Assembly: GCF_022842145.1 (NCBI RefSeq)
Contig: NZ_JALHQD010000011.1
Location: forward strand, 1-64,000
DNA length: 64,000 nt
DNA from: Tabrizicola sp.
Lineage (GTDB): Bacteria > Pseudomonadota > Alphaproteobacteria > Rhodobacterales > Rhodobacteraceae
Direction: 5' to 3'
Position numbers and translations under genes: made by a program. The notes beneath the pieces are model-generated. The model saw only the letters and a list, made by a program, of their open reading frames with translations, made no database searches and had not been told where the DNA came from. How positions within the stretch are numbered: position 1 is the first letter of the stretch; every line of letters starts with the position of its first letter. Positions 62,560 to 64,000 of the stretch are shown one piece after another.

Positions 62560-63810
62560 TCAATGCAGGTTCGGCTGGGCGCCCTGGCCCTTTTCGTCGA
62601 TCATCAGTCCCTTGTGGAACCGGTCGAAACGGTAGGCCGTGGCGGTCTTATGGGGTTCATCCTTGGCCAAGAGGTGCGCGAAGGCCCAGCCCGAGGCCGG
62701 GGTGGCCTTGAAGCCGCCGTAGCACCAGCCGCCGTTGAAATACAGGCCCTCGACATGGGTCTTGTCGATGATGGGCGAGCCGTCCATCGACATGTCCATG
62801 ATCCCGCCCCAGCTGCGCAGCAGGCGGACACGGCCGATGGCGGGCATCAGCGCCATACCGCCCTCGGCAACGTCCTCGATCACCGGCAGGTTGCCGCGTT
62901 GGGCGTAGGAGTTGTAGCCGTCGATGTCGCCGCCGAAGACTAGGCCGCCCTTGTCGGACTGGCTGACGTAGAAGTGGCCAGCGCCGAAGGTCATCACGCC
63001 GTCGATCAGGGGTTTCAGGCCCTCGGAGACGAAGGCTTGCAGCACGTGGGATTCAATGGGCAGGCGCATTCCGGCATGGGCCATGACCTTCGAGGACGAT
63101 CCCGCCACCGCCACGCCGACCTTCTTCGCGCCGATGAAGCCCCGCGTCGTTTCGACCCCCCGGATGCGGCCGTTCTCGATCCGCATGCCGGTGACTTCGC
63201 AGTTCTGGATCAGATCGACCCCGCGCCGGTCGGCGCCCCGCGCATAGCCCCAGGCCACCGCGTCATGCCGCACCGTGCCGCCGCGCGGCTGCATCAGGGC
63301 GCCCTTGATCGGGAAGCGGGCGTTGTCGAAGTTCAGCCAGGGGTACATCTGGCGGACGTCTTCACGCGACAAAAGCCGCGCATCCGCGCCGTGCATCATC
63401 ATCGCATTGCCGCGCCGGGTGGCCGCGTCGCGCTGCGCGTCGGTGTGGATCAGGTTGATGATCCCGCGCTGGCTTACCATGGCGTTGTAGTTGAAGTCCT
63501 GCTCCAGCCCCTCCCAGAGCTTCAGCGAGAATTCGTAGAACGGTTCGTTTCCGTCCAGAAGGTAGTTCGACCTGATGATCGTGGTGTTGCGGCCCACGTT
63601 ACCGCCGCCGAGGTAGCCTTTTTCCAGCACCGCGATGCGGGCCTGGCCGAATTCCTTGGCAAGGTAATAGGCCGTGGCAAGCCCGTGGCCGCCACCGCCG
63701 ATGATGATGTAGTCGTATTCGGCTTGGGGTGTGGGGTCGCGCCAGACGGGTTTCCAGCCTTTATGGCCGGTCAGTGCCTCGGCGATCACGCGAAATCCGG
63801 AATAGCGCAC
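62560..63810 (-). CDS. soxB: sarcosine oxidase subunit beta
   Basis: The 416-residue flavoprotein starts at GTG 63810 (AGGAGA seven bases before) and opens with RYSGFRVIAEALTGHKGW, the family start. It has the FAD site YIIIGGGGHGLATAYYL and the QPRGGTVRHDAVAWG segment whose His is the covalent FMN anchor in characterised enzymes. It oxidises the N-methyl amino acid. The order B-D-A-G is the classic sox order. A longer frame to 63831 is possible but lacks a site. Confidence 0.96.
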   Translation of the reverse strand: MRYSGFRVIAEALTGHKGWKPVWRDPTPQAEYDYIIIGGGGHGLATAYYLAKEFGQARIAVLEKGYLGGGNVGRNTTIIRSNYLLDGNEPFYEFSLKLWEGLEQDFNYNAMVSQRGIINLIHTDAQRDAATRRGNAMMMHGADARLLSREDVRQMYPWLNFDNARFPIKGALMQPRGGTVRHDAVAWGYARGADRRGVDLIQNCEVTGMRIENGRIRGVETTRGFIGAKKVGVAVAGSSSKVMAHAGMRLPIESHVLQAFVSEGLKPLIDGVMTFGAGHFYVSQSDKGGLVFGGDIDGYNSYAQRGNLPVIEDVAEGGMALMPAIGRVRLLRSWGGIMDMSMDGSPIIDKTHVEGLYFNGGWCYGGFKATPASGWAFAHLLAKDEPHKTATAYRFDRFHKGLMIDEKGQGAQPNLH

Positions 63811-63916
63811 GTCGGTTCTCCTGCTTCCCACGGTTCTAGGCCCGTCGGGTCACAGGAAGCCATCGCTTTTCGCCACCTCCACCGCCGTTTTCGCCACGGC
63901 GCGTGATCGTGAGGGG

Positions 63917-64000
63917 TCAGGGGGCGACGGCAGCCTCAACCGCGGCGAAGGGCGACCAGCCGACGGGGATAGCGGAGACTTGCTCCTGCGCCCAAGCAAA
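63917..64000 (-). CDS. C-terminal fragment of an unidentified gene
   Basis: The minus strand carries an open frame from the window edge to a TGA at 63917-63919, ending WAQEQVSAIPVGWSPFAAVE and seven more residues. It could be the 3' end of the gene upstream of soxB. Twenty-seven residues are too few to identify it. Confidence 0.3.
   Translation of the reverse strand, partial: FAWAQEQVSAIPVGWSPFAAVEAAVAP

Overview
The window looks like a chromosomal segment of a high-GC alphaproteobacterium of the order Rhodobacterales (Paracoccaceae type). This rests on the gene content: an aa3-type cytochrome oxidase subunit IV micro-gene, DUF2794 and IalB proteins, a form II CO-dehydrogenase-like cluster, and heterotetrameric sarcosine oxidase genes. 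No species can be named from the sequence alone. No tRNA, rRNA or CRISPR array was seen.

Positions 1-7.2 kb hold the early end of a Mu-like transposable prophage, oriented leftwards. A chain of small genes overlapping at their start and stop codons (5287 down to 2897) leads into a ParB-like protein, the DDE transposase A and the AAA+ target-activator B, which is cut by the window edge. A divergent repressor gene faces this operon across an 88-bp control region that carries three inverted-repeat operators and a sigma70-like promoter. Two cargo-like genes, a YbjQ-type protein and a small membrane protein, lie between the repressor and the presumed phage end.

Positions 7.2-19.9 kb are mostly housekeeping: glycosyltransferase, trpS, a catalytically dead rhomboid, murJ, glnD, an LpoA-like lipoprotein, rsmI, yraN, gshB, an SGNH hydrolase and a CPBP protease. 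From 20 to 24.2 kb there is a LuxR-type regulator, a FIST-domain sensor and a hybrid histidine kinase that resemble the NosP/NahK nitric-oxide pathway. They are followed directly by coxG-S-L-M, encoding a form II molybdenum hydroxylase (24.3-28.5 kb). Positions 28.6-39.6 kb hold carbonic anhydrase, an M17 aminopeptidase, an NlpC/P60 enzyme, asparaginase, IalB, rlmN, mobA-mobB and several conserved unknowns. Positions 39.7-43.3 kb hold an aldehyde dehydrogenase and a TMADH-like flavoenzyme separated by a triple palindrome.

Positions 44.2-55.3 kb are the most unusual region. It is a compact set of exported proteins: an S1 protease with a pro-region, two paralogous caspase-like proteases, a patatin lipoprotein, a DegP-like PDZ protease and a secreted beta-domain protein, wrapped around an OmpR-type two-component system. 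I infer a regulated envelope proteolytic/lipolytic cascade. Next to it (43.5-44.1 kb) is an atypical lower-GC gene with an AP2 domain and a degenerate HNH domain.

Positions 55.4-64.0 kb hold an MFS transporter, a FAD-linked oxidase, an XRE-cupin regulator and the soxB-D-A-G operon for oxidative demethylation of sarcosine or a related N-methyl amine. Its delta subunit lacks the usual zinc cysteines.
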